The position numbers were made by a program, and so were the translations under genes. From Nitrincola salilacus (lineage in GTDB: Bacteria > Pseudomonadota > Gammaproteobacteria > Pseudomonadales > Balneatricaceae), in the NCBI RefSeq assembly GCF_046271865.1, contig NZ_CP176580.1:1674001-1738000 (forward strand): DNA of 64,000 nucleotides. The letters are read 5' to 3'. The notes below the pieces were generated by a model that did no database searches, was not told the DNA's origin, and was given only the letters and a program-made list of their open reading frames with translations. Of this stretch, positions 37,294 through 46,593 are shown piece by piece. Within the stretch, counting starts at the first letter, position 1. The number at the start of each line of letters is the position of its first letter.

Positions 37294-38289
37294 ATGTCAC
37301 AAGCTCTCTCTACTGTTGCTGTGCATAATGTCGGCCTGGAGCAGCAGCGCAGATCTGACCGTCGCCGCCTGATACTTCAGTTGGTATTATTGTCGCTGGC
37401 AATTGCAGCACCCTTTGTGGTCTACCCGGTCTTCCTGATGAAGATCCTCTGCTTCGCGCTGTTTGCTGTGGCTTTCAACCTGTTGCTGGGCTATGTCGGG
37501 TTGCTCTCATTCGGGCATGCGGCTTTTCTATCCACCGGGGGGTATACGACCGGCTATCTGCTGACAACCTACAGTGGCCTGCCGCCGGAGATAGGTATTC
37601 TGGCAGGTACCTTTGCAGCAACGGTTCTTGGCTTTTTCTTCGGATTGGTCGCGATACGTCGTCAAGGTATCTATTTTGCCATGATTACACTGGCGCTGGC
37701 GCAGCTTGTCTTCTTCTTCTTTGTGCAATCTGAATTCACTCGTGGTGAGGATGGGATGCACGGTATTCCTCGTGGGAACCTGTTCGGGTTTATCGATCTG
37801 CAGAACAATATGGCCATGTATTATTTTGTGCTGGCGATTTTCGTACTGGGCTTTGCGTTGGTTCAGCGAACCATTAACTCGCCCTTTGGTTATGTGCTCA
37901 AGGCGATCAAAGAGAACGAAGCAAGAACCACTTCGCTGGGTTACAACACGGATAGATACAAGCTGGTGGCCTTTGTTCTGTCTGCTGCGATAGCGGGGCT
38001 CGCAGGCTCGGTTAAAACGATAGTGTTCCAGCTGGCATCACTGACTGACGCTCATTGGCATATGTCTGGTGAAGTGATACTGATGACGCTGGTGGGTGGG
38101 GTCGGTACGCTGCTGGGGCCAGTTATCGGCGCGGCTTTTGTGGTCAGCCTGGAACATCAACTGGCGCAGAGCGCCCTTGGTGACTGGGTTAACGTGATAC
38201 TGGGTGCGATCTTTGTTGTCTGTGTACTGGCATTCCGTGCAGGAATTGTCGGTGAGGTGCAGAGGTTCATGAAGAAGAACTTCAATTGA
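37294..38289 (+). CDS. Liv-type ABC permease (LivM-like)
   Basis: 331-residue permease with about nine to ten membrane helices. FNLLLGYVGLLSFGHAAFLSTGGY near residues 50-73 and ALKAIKENEARTTSLGYNTDRYKLVAFVLSA (with the EAA-like coupling loop) identify LivM. It starts 2 bp after livH with AAGGAGG at good distance. Completes the five-component importer. Confidence 0.92.
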   Translation: MSQALSTVAVHNVGLEQQRRSDRRRLILQLVLLSLAIAAPFVVYPVFLMKILCFALFAVAFNLLLGYVGLLSFGHAAFLSTGGYTTGYLLTTYSGLPPEIGILAGTFAATVLGFFFGLVAIRRQGIYFAMITLALAQLVFFFFVQSEFTRGEDGMHGIPRGNLFGFIDLQNNMAMYYFVLAIFVLGFALVQRTINSPFGYVLKAIKENEARTTSLGYNTDRYKLVAFVLSAAIAGLAGSVKTIVFQLASLTDAHWHMSGEVILMTLVGGVGTLLGPVIGAAFVVSLEHQLAQSALGDWVNVILGAIFVVCVLAFRAGIVGEVQRFMKKNFN

Positions 38290-38345
38290 TCCGCTGTCGA
38301 ATAAGTGTGTTTGGGTATTATCAGAGCTGAGTCGAGGTAATCAAA

Positions 38346-39524
38346 GTGTCAGAAGCTATTGTAATCGTTGGTGCCGCTCGCACACCCATGGGTGGTTTGC
38401 AGGGCGCTCTCAGCTCCGTAAGAGCGCCTGCGCTGGGTGCAGCAGCCATCAAAGCAGCTGTTGAACGCTCAGGTATTACTGCTGATCAGGTGGATGAGGT
38501 CGTGATGGGGTGTGTGTTACCAGCAGGGCTGGGACAGGCACCAGCACGACAGGCATCGCTGGCTGCCGGTATTCCGGTCGCAGCAGGCTGCACGACTGTC
38601 AACAAGATGTGTGGCTCCGGTATGAAGGCGGTGATGCTGGCACATGATCAATTGCTGGCTGGCAGCGCCGATGTCATGGTTGCGGGTGGCATGGAAAACA
38701 TGAGTCAGTCGCCGTATCTGCTGCCCAAGGCGCGCGAAGGGATGCGCATGGGGCATGGTCAGGTGCTGGATCACATGTTCCTGGACGGTCTGGAGGATGC
38801 ATACAAGGGTGGTCTGATGGGCAGCTATGCGCAGAAAACCGCAGACCAGTATCAGGTGACACGTGAGTCGATGGATGATTTTGCCATCTCATCACTGACC
38901 CGTGCACTGCGGGCCATTGAACAGGGTGACTTTGCGGATGAGATCACCGCTGTGACGGTCAGTGGTCGAGGTGGGGATCTGCTGGTCGAGATCGATGAGC
39001 AGCCCGGTAAGGCGAAGGTGGACAAGATCCGTACGCTGAAACCCGCCTTTGCCAAGGAGGGAACAGTTACGGCTGCAAACGCCAGTTCCATCTCCGATGG
39101 TGCATCGGCACTGGTTCTGATGCGCGAGAGTGAAGCGCAGCGTCGTGGACTGACACCACTGGCACGTATCGTTGCCCACTCAACTCATGCACAACTGCCG
39201 GATGAGTTCACACTGGCGCCGATCGGTGCTGTCAGCAAGGTGCTGGACAGGGCAGGCTGGAGTAAAGATGACGTCGATCTGTATGAGATCAACGAAGCCT
39301 TTGCTGTGGTTACCATGCTGGCCCAGCAGCAGTTGGGATTGGATCCTGAAAAGGTCAATGTCAACGGCGGTGCATGCGCCCTCGGGCATCCGATCGGCTC
39401 CAGCGGTTCACGTATTCTGGTAACGCTGATGTATGCACTGCAACGTCGTGGCCTGAAGCGTGGTGTCGCCTCGCTTTGTATCGGCGGAGGTGAGGCAACA
39501 GCTGTGGCGATCGAGTTGATCTGA
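38346..39524 (+). CDS. Acetyl-CoA C-acetyltransferase (thiolase)
   Basis: 392-residue thiolase of the biosynthetic/degradative acetoacetyl-CoA type. The acylated cysteine lies in NKMCGSGMKAV near residue 90, with the C-terminal catalytic GGACALGHPIGSSG histidine and SLCIGGGEA cysteine. It converts acetoacetyl-CoA to two acetyl-CoA, which would finish leucine degradation after LiuE and a CoA transferase or synthetase, and could also act on 2-methylacetoacetyl-CoA from isoleucine. It starts with GTG, with GAGG eight bases before it, and is likely the last gene of the transporter operon. Confidence 0.92.
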   Translation: MSEAIVIVGAARTPMGGLQGALSSVRAPALGAAAIKAAVERSGITADQVDEVVMGCVLPAGLGQAPARQASLAAGIPVAAGCTTVNKMCGSGMKAVMLAHDQLLAGSADVMVAGGMENMSQSPYLLPKAREGMRMGHGQVLDHMFLDGLEDAYKGGLMGSYAQKTADQYQVTRESMDDFAISSLTRALRAIEQGDFADEITAVTVSGRGGDLLVEIDEQPGKAKVDKIRTLKPAFAKEGTVTAANASSISDGASALVLMRESEAQRRGLTPLARIVAHSTHAQLPDEFTLAPIGAVSKVLDRAGWSKDDVDLYEINEAFAVVTMLAQQQLGLDPEKVNVNGGACALGHPIGSSGSRILVTLMYALQRRGLKRGVASLCIGGGEATAVAIELI

Positions 39525-39676
39525 TCGCCATCAATTCCTGTCGGATCTTGCAGGGTCACAGTGCGGTGAGAACGAAAACTTGCCGAACTGTGATCTGATT
39601 TCTGGTTAAATAGCGTTTAGTTATCTCCAGGAGCCTGACAGCAGGCTGCAATTTCACGCGAAACAGGAAGGATTTC

Positions 39677-40765
39677 ATGGGCTTCAAGGGTGTAGAAAAT
39701 TTCTCTCATCGTCAGGCTGACAAGCTGGGTGTATTGATCACCAATCTTGGCACACCGGATGAACCAACCCCGTCAGCCCTGCGCAGGTATCTCAAAGAGT
39801 TTCTATCAGACCCTCGTGTTGTCGAAGTGCCACGGCCTGTCTGGTGGCTGATACTGAACGGTGTGATTCTGAATATCCGTCCACGCCGATCAGCCGCTGC
39901 TTATCGCAAGGTCTGGACCGAGCGCGGTTCGCCGCTGCTGCTGCATACTCAGGATCAGTGCACTGCGCTGCGAGAGCAGTTGCAGCAGATCCATGGTGAT
40001 CGTGTGGTAGTCGAGTTTGCCATGCGTTATGGTAATCCGTCGATCAGTTCGGTGCTGGATAAAATGCAACAGCAGGGGGTGACTCGCTTGCTGGTATTGC
40101 CCCTCTATCCTCAGTACTCAGGCTCCACCAGCGGGTCGACCTTTGATGCTGTTGCAGCGGATTTCATGCAGCGTCGCTGGCTTCCGGATCTGACATTCAT
40201 CAGTCACTACCATGATTTTCCACCCTATATCGAAGCGATGGCAAAGCATATAGAAGCTTACTGGGCTGACAAGGGCAGGGCGGATCTGCTGCTGCTCTCC
40301 TATCATGGTATCCCGAAGCGCTATCTCCTTAATGGTGATCCCTACCATTGTGAGTGTTTTAAAACGTCGCGACTTCTTGCCGAGCGGCTGGGATTGGATG
40401 CCAGTCAATACCGCACCACCTTTCAGTCGCGTTTCGGTCGTGAAGAGTGGCTCAAGCCCTATACGGATATGACCCTGAAGGCACTTCCGGGCGAAGGTAT
40501 CACGTCGGTACAGGTGTTCTGCCCCGGTTTCTCAGCGGATTGTCTGGAGACACTGGAGGAGATAGAGGAAGAGAATCGTGAGTACTTTGTACATGCTGGT
40601 GGTCAACGTTATGAATATATCCCTGCATTGAATGCCGAGCCGGTACATATTGATGCCTTGGCAGAGCTGGTCAGACCTCATCTGGAGCACTGGCTCTCAT
40701 CACCAGCCAGAGATACGGAGCAGGCAGCCGTGCTGGCCAATGCTGCCGGTGCGCAGAGCAGTTGA
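39677..40765 (+). CDS. hemH: Ferrochelatase
   Basis: 362-residue enzyme inserting Fe2+ into protoporphyrin IX, the last step of haem synthesis. LGVLITNLGTPDEPTPSALRRYLKEFLSD at the N terminus, the catalytic histidine in LLLSYHGIPKRY near residue 208, and TTFQSRFGREEWLKPYT are all present. Length fits the proteobacterial form with a slightly long tail. It sits between the two catabolic clusters with no functional link and meets the AraC regulator end to end: the two stop codons are adjacent with no base between. Confidence 0.96.
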   Translation: MGFKGVENFSHRQADKLGVLITNLGTPDEPTPSALRRYLKEFLSDPRVVEVPRPVWWLILNGVILNIRPRRSAAAYRKVWTERGSPLLLHTQDQCTALREQLQQIHGDRVVVEFAMRYGNPSISSVLDKMQQQGVTRLLVLPLYPQYSGSTSGSTFDAVAADFMQRRWLPDLTFISHYHDFPPYIEAMAKHIEAYWADKGRADLLLLSYHGIPKRYLLNGDPYHCECFKTSRLLAERLGLDASQYRTTFQSRFGREEWLKPYTDMTLKALPGEGITSVQVFCPGFSADCLETLEEIEEENREYFVHAGGQRYEYIPALNAEPVHIDALAELVRPHLEHWLSSPARDTEQAAVLANAAGAQSS

Positions 40766-41665
40766 TCAGCTCTTGTAGGAGGATTCGCCCAGCCGGATAC
40801 GGCGATAGTGGCTGGGTGATATCCCCATGATTTTCTTGAAAATACGCGAGAAATAATAGGCATCTTCATAGCCAATCGCCCAGCCCACTTCAGCGATGCT
40901 CTTGCTGGTGACATCCAGCAGGTGGCAGGCGCGTTCTATCTTGAGTTGGATAAAGTGGTTGATCGGGGTGGTTCCGGTGAGTTCACCATACTTCTTGATG
41001 AAGTGGAACTTGGACATCGAAATGGCATTTGCCAGCGTGTCGACGTCCAGTTGCTCATGCAGCCGTGCCTGCATCAGACTGTGAATCTTCTCCAGATCGA
41101 ACGTGTCGTTGGCTTGCCGCTTGCCCAGCGGTTTGAGCAGCACAATATGTGTCATTATCTGGCGCAGCAGATTGGCACTGTGCAGAAACGCATTGAGATG
41201 GTGACTGGCCTGGCGGGTATCCAGCAGCGCCTCAAAGTCGGCCACCAGTCTTGAATGCAGACCCAGCGGAACAACCGGGTTCTGAGCGTCGGAATTGATC
41301 TGGTCGATGAAATCCTGGCTCAGCTCACCATCAAAGTGGATCCAGTAGATGGTCCAGGGGCGATAGGGGTCTGCATGGTAGGTGTGCTCGATACCTTTTG
41401 CCAGCAGCATCAGTTCACCCGGCTGGATTATTCTCTTTTTACCGCAGGCCTCCAGCCTCCCTTGACCCTCCAGACAGTAGATCAACAGGTTGTCATCATG
41501 TTGCTGGCGCGACATCTGATGCCCTTTGGCATATTGATAGTAACCGATACCCAATGGGTAGAGTTGTCTGCTCAAGGGGTGATTTGCAAGTTGGGATACC
41601 ATTCTCCGTGGCAGTACAAAGCGAATACTGTCCTGTGGCAAGGGCCAGTCGGAAGGATGGCTCAT
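40766..41665 (-). CDS. mmsR: AraC-family regulator, MmsR type
   Basis: 299-residue regulator. The N-terminal cupin-like effector domain (about residues 35-170) is followed by two AraC-type helix-turn-helix motifs (about 195-290: LANAISMSKFHFIKKYGELTG and VGWAIGYEDAYYFSRIFKKIMGISPSHYR). It is divergent from mmsA, exactly as MmsR is from mmsAB in Pseudomonas aeruginosa, so activation of the valine operon by a valine breakdown product is the likely role. The symbol rests on family and position. Confidence 0.85.
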   Translation of the reverse strand: MSHPSDWPLPQDSIRFVLPRRMVSQLANHPLSRQLYPLGIGYYQYAKGHQMSRQQHDDNLLIYCLEGQGRLEACGKKRIIQPGELMLLAKGIEHTYHADPYRPWTIYWIHFDGELSQDFIDQINSDAQNPVVPLGLHSRLVADFEALLDTRQASHHLNAFLHSANLLRQIMTHIVLLKPLGKRQANDTFDLEKIHSLMQARLHEQLDVDTLANAISMSKFHFIKKYGELTGTTPINHFIQLKIERACHLLDVTSKSIAEVGWAIGYEDAYYFSRIFKKIMGISPSHYRRIRLGESSYKS

Positions 41666-41808
41666 ATTGTGTCACCTCTTATACCTTGGTATGGGTAATT
41701 TCCCTTATTGATGCGCAATATAGTCCATCATATCAGCAATATTATCAATCCTTGCGTTCCCGCCCCTGTGATAAAAATAGAGGCATGACAACGATTTCAG
41801 CACCTTGC

Positions 41809-41824
41809 TTGACGTATACGTAAG
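41809..41824. promoter_or_regulatory. Predicted LiuR-type operator before mmsA
   Basis: TTGACGTATACGTAAG is close to the site before liuR (TTGACGTTAACGTAAA), with a perfect ACGTATACGT core. It lies 78-93 bp before the mmsA start, in the 236-bp region shared with mmsR. Confidence 0.55.
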
Positions 41825-41901
41825 AACCCTTTGCCTAAGGGCGTAACTAACACAGTAAAGTGCAATGAATAACAATAAATCATTAATTGAAGGTATCGAC
41901 C

Positions 41902-43395
41902 ATGACACATCAAGTTCCTCTCCTGATCAACGGCAAAATGGTGCAGAGTCAGACCAGCCAGTGGATTCCCGTGACTAACCCGGCCACTCAGGAAGTGATT
42001 GCTCAGGTGCCCTGCGCCACACCTGAAGAGGTGGATCAGGCGGTAGCTTCTGCCAAGGCGGCATTCGAGACCTGGAAAGAGGTGCCCGTATCTGAGCGTG
42101 CCCGTGTCATGCTGCGCTATCAGGCACTGCTGAAGGAGCATCATGATGAGATCGCCACGATTCTGAGTGGCGAAACCGGTAAAACCTTCGAAGATGCCAA
42201 GGGTGATGTCTGGCGCGGTATTGAAGTGGTTGAACATGCCTGCAACATCGCGTCCCTGTCGATGGGTGAAACAGTTGAGAACGTGGCGCGCAAAGTGGAT
42301 TGCTACAGTTACACCCAGCCTCTGGGGGTCTGTGTCGGCATCACGCCGTTCAATTTCCCTGCGATGATCCCGCTGTGGATGTTCCCGATGGCGATCGCCT
42401 GCGGTAACAGTTTTGTCCTGAAACCCTCCGAACAGGACCCGCTGACGCCGATGCGTCTGGCTGAGTTGTTCCAGGAAGCCGGCGCGCCGGATGGACTGTT
42501 GCAGGTGGTGCATGGCACCAAAGAGGTGGTGGATCAGTTGCTGGTTCATCCGGATACGCCGGCGATCTCCTTTGTCGGCTCTGTGGCGGTTGGTGAGCAT
42601 ATCTACAAAACCGGCACCGATCACATGAAACGTGTTCAGGCATTTGCCGGTGCCAAGAACCATATGGTGATAATGCCGGATGCGCAGAAACAGCAGGTGA
42701 TCAACAACCTGGTGGGCGCTTCTGTCGGTGCGGGTGGACAGCGCTGCATGGCGATCTCGGTAGCAGTTTTTGTCGGCCAGGCGAGTGAGTGGATCTCTGA
42801 TCTGAAGGATGCACTGGCGCAAGTGACCCCCGGTGCCTGGGATGACCCGAAAGCGGGTTATGGACCTCTGATCAATCCTCAGTCAAGAGAGCGTGTGCTG
42901 CGCTTTATTCAGGAAGGTAAGGATGCCGGTGCTGAATGTCTGCTGGATGGCAGTGAATGCGTTGTGCCCGGCTTCCCGGATGGCAACTGGGTGGGGCCAA
43001 CCCTGTTCCGCAATGTGACGACTGATATGTCGATCTATCGTGAAGAGATTTTCGGGCCGGTACTGATCGTGCTGGAGGTGGACACGCTGGAGGAGGCGAT
43101 CAAGCTGATCAACGAGAACCCCTATGGTAACGGTACCTCTATTTTCACGGCATCGGGTGCTGCAGCGCGCAAGTATCAGCACGAGATCCAGGTCGGTCAG
43201 GTCGGTATCAACGTGCCTGTGCCTGTGCCACTGCCGTTCTTCTCCTTCACTGGATGGCGTAAATCTTTCTACGGCGATCAGCACGCCTATGGCAAGCAGG
43301 CGGTACGTTTCTATACCGAAACCAAAACCGTTACGGCGCGCTGGTTTGAGGACGATATCGCCTCTGGTCCCAATATGACGATTCAGCTCAGATAG
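41902..43395 (+). CDS. mmsA: Methylmalonate-semialdehyde dehydrogenase (CoA-acylating)
   Basis: 497-residue aldehyde dehydrogenase-fold enzyme that converts methylmalonate semialdehyde to propionyl-CoA, CO2 and NADH. The cofactor segment GVCVGITPFNFPAMIPLWMFPMAIACGN and the catalytic cysteine in GAGGQRCMAIS near residue 285 are diagnostic, as is the C-terminal FFSFTGWRKSFYGDQHAYGKQ. ATG 41902 follows GAAGG; an in-frame TTG five codons earlier is less likely. First gene of the valine operon. Confidence 0.97.
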   Translation: MTHQVPLLINGKMVQSQTSQWIPVTNPATQEVIAQVPCATPEEVDQAVASAKAAFETWKEVPVSERARVMLRYQALLKEHHDEIATILSGETGKTFEDAKGDVWRGIEVVEHACNIASLSMGETVENVARKVDCYSYTQPLGVCVGITPFNFPAMIPLWMFPMAIACGNSFVLKPSEQDPLTPMRLAELFQEAGAPDGLLQVVHGTKEVVDQLLVHPDTPAISFVGSVAVGEHIYKTGTDHMKRVQAFAGAKNHMVIMPDAQKQQVINNLVGASVGAGGQRCMAISVAVFVGQASEWISDLKDALAQVTPGAWDDPKAGYGPLINPQSRERVLRFIQEGKDAGAECLLDGSECVVPGFPDGNWVGPTLFRNVTTDMSIYREEIFGPVLIVLEVDTLEEAIKLINENPYGNGTSIFTASGAAARKYQHEIQVGQVGINVPVPVPLPFFSFTGWRKSFYGDQHAYGKQAVRFYTETKTVTARWFEDDIASGPNMTIQLR

Positions 43396-43425
43396 TCAGT
43401 TCTGAGTCAGTGAAGTCATCAGTCT

Positions 43426-43449
43426 CAGGGCGCTCGGCGCCCTGTTTCA
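43426..43449 (+). terminator. Hairpin between mmsA and the acyl-CoA dehydrogenase
   Basis: CAGGGCGC and GCGCCCTG pair around a three-base loop and are followed by TTT only. Probably a partial terminator or mRNA-stabilising structure inside the operon. Confidence 0.5.
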
Positions 43450-43459
43450 GGGGGATAGG

Positions 43460-44614
43460 ATGGATTTTGAATTAAACGAAGATCAGGTTGCGTTTTCCGA
43501 TATGGCATCGGCGTTTGCGCGAAACGAGCTGGAGCCTCATGCCGCCCAGTGGGATCATGAACACACCTTTCCGGTCGATGTGCTGCGCAAGGCAGGTGAG
43601 CTCGGTTTCTGCTCCATCTATGCACCTGAGAGTGTCGGCGGACTCGGTTTGAGCCGCCTGGATGCGAGCATTATTTTTGAACGTCTGTCGATGGGATGCA
43701 CCTCGACCACGGCGTATCTGACTATTCACAACATGGTGACCTGGATGGTGACCAGCTTTGGTACACCAGAGGTGATCGAACGCTGGGGTGAGGGGCTGGT
43801 GACCGGTGCCTTGTTGGGCTCCTACTGTCTGACTGAGCCCAACTCCGGTTCGGATGCCGCGTCTTTGAAGACAACCGCTCGTCGTGAAGGTGATCACTAT
43901 GTCATCAACGGCAGCAAGATGTTTATCTCCGGCGCCGGCAGTACTGACCTGTTAGTGGTGATGGCGAGAAGCGGTGGTCCTGGTGCGCGTGGCGTATCGG
44001 CATTTGCTGTGGACGCCAAAGCCAACGGCATCAGCTACGGGCGCGAAGAGGACAAGATGGGCTGGAACAGCCAGCCGACACGGATGATCACCTTTGAGGA
44101 TGTCCAAGTACCGGCCAATGCCCTGCTCAGTGAGGAAGGTGAAGGTTTCGTGCTGGCAATGAAGGGATTGGATGGCGGGCGTATCAATATCGCTGCCTGC
44201 TCGGTCGGCACGGCGCAGCAGGCGCTGAACAAGGCGCGTGAATATATGCTGGAGCGCAAGCAGTTCGGTCAGCGTCTGGCGGATTTTCAGGCACTGCAGT
44301 TCCGTCTGGCGGATATGGCGACTGAACTGGTGGCCGCGCGGCAGATGGTCAGGTTGGCGGCCAGCAAACTGGATCGACAGGATCCGGACGCCAGCACTTA
44401 CTGTGCCATGGCCAAACGCTTTGCGACCGATGCCGGTTATCAGATCTGTGACGAGGCGTTGCAACTCTACGGTGGCAATGGCTATATCAAGGAGTATCCG
44501 ATGGAGCGCTATCTGCGTGACAGTCGTGTTCATCGCATACTGGAAGGCACCAACGAGATCATGCGTGTGATCATTGCACGCCGTCTGCTGGCGGATGCCA
44601 GCAACGAACTGTGA
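43460..44614 (+). CDS. Isobutyryl-CoA dehydrogenase
   Basis: 384-residue FAD acyl-CoA dehydrogenase. LTEPNSGSDAASLKT binds flavin and the catalytic glutamate lies in ILEGTNEIMRV near residue 368, the usual short-chain position. Between mmsA and the hydratase genes the expected activity is oxidation of isobutyryl-CoA to methacrylyl-CoA in valine breakdown; this comes from context, as the sequence alone says only short/branched-chain dehydrogenase. Ribosome site AGGGGG is well placed. Confidence 0.9.
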   Translation: MDFELNEDQVAFSDMASAFARNELEPHAAQWDHEHTFPVDVLRKAGELGFCSIYAPESVGGLGLSRLDASIIFERLSMGCTSTTAYLTIHNMVTWMVTSFGTPEVIERWGEGLVTGALLGSYCLTEPNSGSDAASLKTTARREGDHYVINGSKMFISGAGSTDLLVVMARSGGPGARGVSAFAVDAKANGISYGREEDKMGWNSQPTRMITFEDVQVPANALLSEEGEGFVLAMKGLDGGRINIAACSVGTAQQALNKAREYMLERKQFGQRLADFQALQFRLADMATELVAARQMVRLAASKLDRQDPDASTYCAMAKRFATDAGYQICDEALQLYGGNGYIKEYPMERYLRDSRVHRILEGTNEIMRVIIARRLLADASNEL

Positions 44615-44628
44615 GGGAGATAAGCGAT

Positions 44629-45405
44629 ATGTCCGATGCGATTCGGGTAGAAAAACGCGGTCACGTAGCACTGCTGACCATGAATAACCCGCCGGCCAAC
44701 ACCTGGACGGCAGACAGCCTGCAGGCGCTGGTCAGTATTATCGAAGAGCTGAATGCCGATCGTGATATCTGGAGTCTGGTACTGACAGGCCAGGGTGAGA
44801 AGTTTTTCTCAGCCGGCGCCGATCTCAAGCTGTTTGCCGATGGTGATCGCAGTGTCGCGCGTGATATGGCGCGCCTGTTCGGCCAGGCATTCGAGACGCT
44901 GAGCCGCTTCCGGGGTGTCTCCATCGCTGCGATCAATGGTTATGCGATGGGTGGTGGGCTGGAAGTTGCGCTGGCGTGTGATCTGCGCATTGCCGAGGAG
45001 CAGGCGGTCATGGCGCTGCCTGAAGCCAAGGTCGGATTGCTGCCCTGTGCCGGTGGCACGCAGAATCTGACGCTGCTGGTCGGCGAAGGCTGGGCCAAGC
45101 GGATGATTCTCTGCGGTGAACAGGTCAAGGCGGATAAAGCACTGGCGATCGGTCTGGTGGAAGAGGTGGTTGAGCGGGGTCAGTCGCTGGAGCAGGCGCT
45201 GGCACTGGCGGAACAGGTCGGTAGCCAGAGCCCTTCGGCAGTATCGGCATGCAAGACGCTGATCCAATCAGGCCGCACTCGCACGCTGGATCAGGGCTAT
45301 ATTCTGGAGCGGGAGCTGTTCGTTGATCTGTTCCACACCGAAGATCAGCGTGAGGGGGTAAATGCCTTTCTCGAAAAGCGCAAACCGCAATGGAAAAATC
45401 GCTGA
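44629..45405 (+). CDS. Enoyl-CoA hydratase (probable methacrylyl-CoA hydratase)
   Basis: 258-residue crotonase. Oxyanion-hole segments FFSAGADLKLFADGD and NGYAMGGGLEVALACDLRIAEE are intact, followed by ALPEAKVGLLPCAGGTQNL, where the second catalytic glutamate of hydratases would be. By position it hydrates methacrylyl-CoA to 3-hydroxyisobutyryl-CoA. I chose ATG 44629 with AGGGAG nine bases upstream; a GTG at 44611 overlaps the previous stop but has no better site. Confidence 0.88.
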   Translation: MSDAIRVEKRGHVALLTMNNPPANTWTADSLQALVSIIEELNADRDIWSLVLTGQGEKFFSAGADLKLFADGDRSVARDMARLFGQAFETLSRFRGVSIAAINGYAMGGGLEVALACDLRIAEEQAVMALPEAKVGLLPCAGGTQNLTLLVGEGWAKRMILCGEQVKADKALAIGLVEEVVERGQSLEQALALAEQVGSQSPSAVSACKTLIQSGRTRTLDQGYILERELFVDLFHTEDQREGVNAFLEKRKPQWKNR

Positions 45406-45418
45406 TCTGGAGATCAAT

Positions 45419-46519
45419 ATGAGCTGTGTCCTTTTTACTGAACACCCAACGGCTGATGGTCATCTGATTGGTGAGATCTGCCTGAATGCCGAGCGCTCGC
45501 TGAATGCGCTGACGCTGGAGATGATCGATCTGATTCAGCCACAGCTGGATCGCTGGCAGCAGGATGAACGTGTAGTGGCCGTTTTTCTCGACAGCGCCGG
45601 CAGCAAGGCGTTCTGTGCCGGTGGTGATGTCGTTAATCTATACCGCTCTATCAAGGGGGATGGTGACCCAGATTTTCCGGAAGCCTTTTTCACCCGTGAG
45701 TATCGCCTGGACTATACCCTGCATACTTACTCCAAACCGGTGATCTGCTGGGCCAGCGGTATCGTGATGGGCGGCGGCATGGGGCTGATGAATGGCTGCA
45801 GCCATCGTGTGGTCACTGAAACCTCACATCTGGCGATGCCGGAAGTGACTATTGGGCTCTATCCTGATGTTGGCGGCAGTTGGTTTCTGAACCGGATGCC
45901 GGGGCGCAGTGGATTGTTTCTGGGGCTGACCGGTAATCCGATCAATGCACCTGATGCACTGTATCTTGGCCTCGCGGATCGTGCGCTCAGGTCCGATATG
46001 CGTGATGGATTTCTGCAGCGGTTGCAAACCCTGAGCTGGAATGGTGACGCCGGTGGTTTGATCAGTCAGGTGTTGCGTGAGCTGGAGCAGGAAGCCGCAG
46101 CCAGTCTTGCCGAGATGCCTGCGCCGATTCGCGAGCACGAAGCGCTGATACGTCAGATCACAGATCATGACACCGTGCAGGGTATGGTGGCTGCACTCAG
46201 TGCACTTGAGTCGGATGATAAATGGGTGTTGCGCGCAAAACGAGCGATCACTCATGGCAGCCCGCTGTCGATCGTTATGATCCATGAGCAGTTGAAACGG
46301 TCACGTCACCTGTCGTTGAAAGAGGTGTTCCAGCAGGAGTTGATTCTGTCGGTGCAGTGTTGCCGACACGAGGAGTTCGCCGAGGGCGTGCGAGCCTTGC
46401 TGGTAGATAAGGACAATCAACCGAACTGGGTATTCAGTTCTCTGGATAAGGTCGAACCGGAATTTGTGGCTGGGTTGTTCAAATCACCCTGGCCGGTAAA
46501 CCCGCTGCAGGATTTGTAA
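45419..46519 (+). CDS. 3-Hydroxyisobutyryl-CoA hydrolase
   Basis: 366-residue crotonase-fold hydrolase of the HIBCH type. The longer C-terminal region and the motifs AFCAGGDVVNLYRSIKGD, SGIVMGGGMGLMNGCSHRVVTE and EVTIGLYPDVGGSWFLNRMPG separate it from ordinary hydratases. It releases free 3-hydroxyisobutyrate from its CoA ester, which MmsB then oxidises. ATG 45419 follows GGAG; the open frame from 45362 would overlap the preceding gene by 44 bp and is rejected. Confidence 0.9.
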   Translation: MSCVLFTEHPTADGHLIGEICLNAERSLNALTLEMIDLIQPQLDRWQQDERVVAVFLDSAGSKAFCAGGDVVNLYRSIKGDGDPDFPEAFFTREYRLDYTLHTYSKPVICWASGIVMGGGMGLMNGCSHRVVTETSHLAMPEVTIGLYPDVGGSWFLNRMPGRSGLFLGLTGNPINAPDALYLGLADRALRSDMRDGFLQRLQTLSWNGDAGGLISQVLRELEQEAAASLAEMPAPIREHEALIRQITDHDTVQGMVAALSALESDDKWVLRAKRAITHGSPLSIVMIHEQLKRSRHLSLKEVFQQELILSVQCCRHEEFAEGVRALLVDKDNQPNWVFSSLDKVEPEFVAGLFKSPWPVNPLQDL

Positions 46520-46593
46520 AGAGCTTAGAAATTTATCAGCTGACCTGCAGTGGCTTGTCCAATAAAACAGAATAAAAACAGAGGGATAGTATC

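Noticed and set aside
41797..42822. A 341-codon minus-strand open frame
   Set aside because: Antisense to mmsA; composition rich in His, Arg and Gln typical of a shadow frame.
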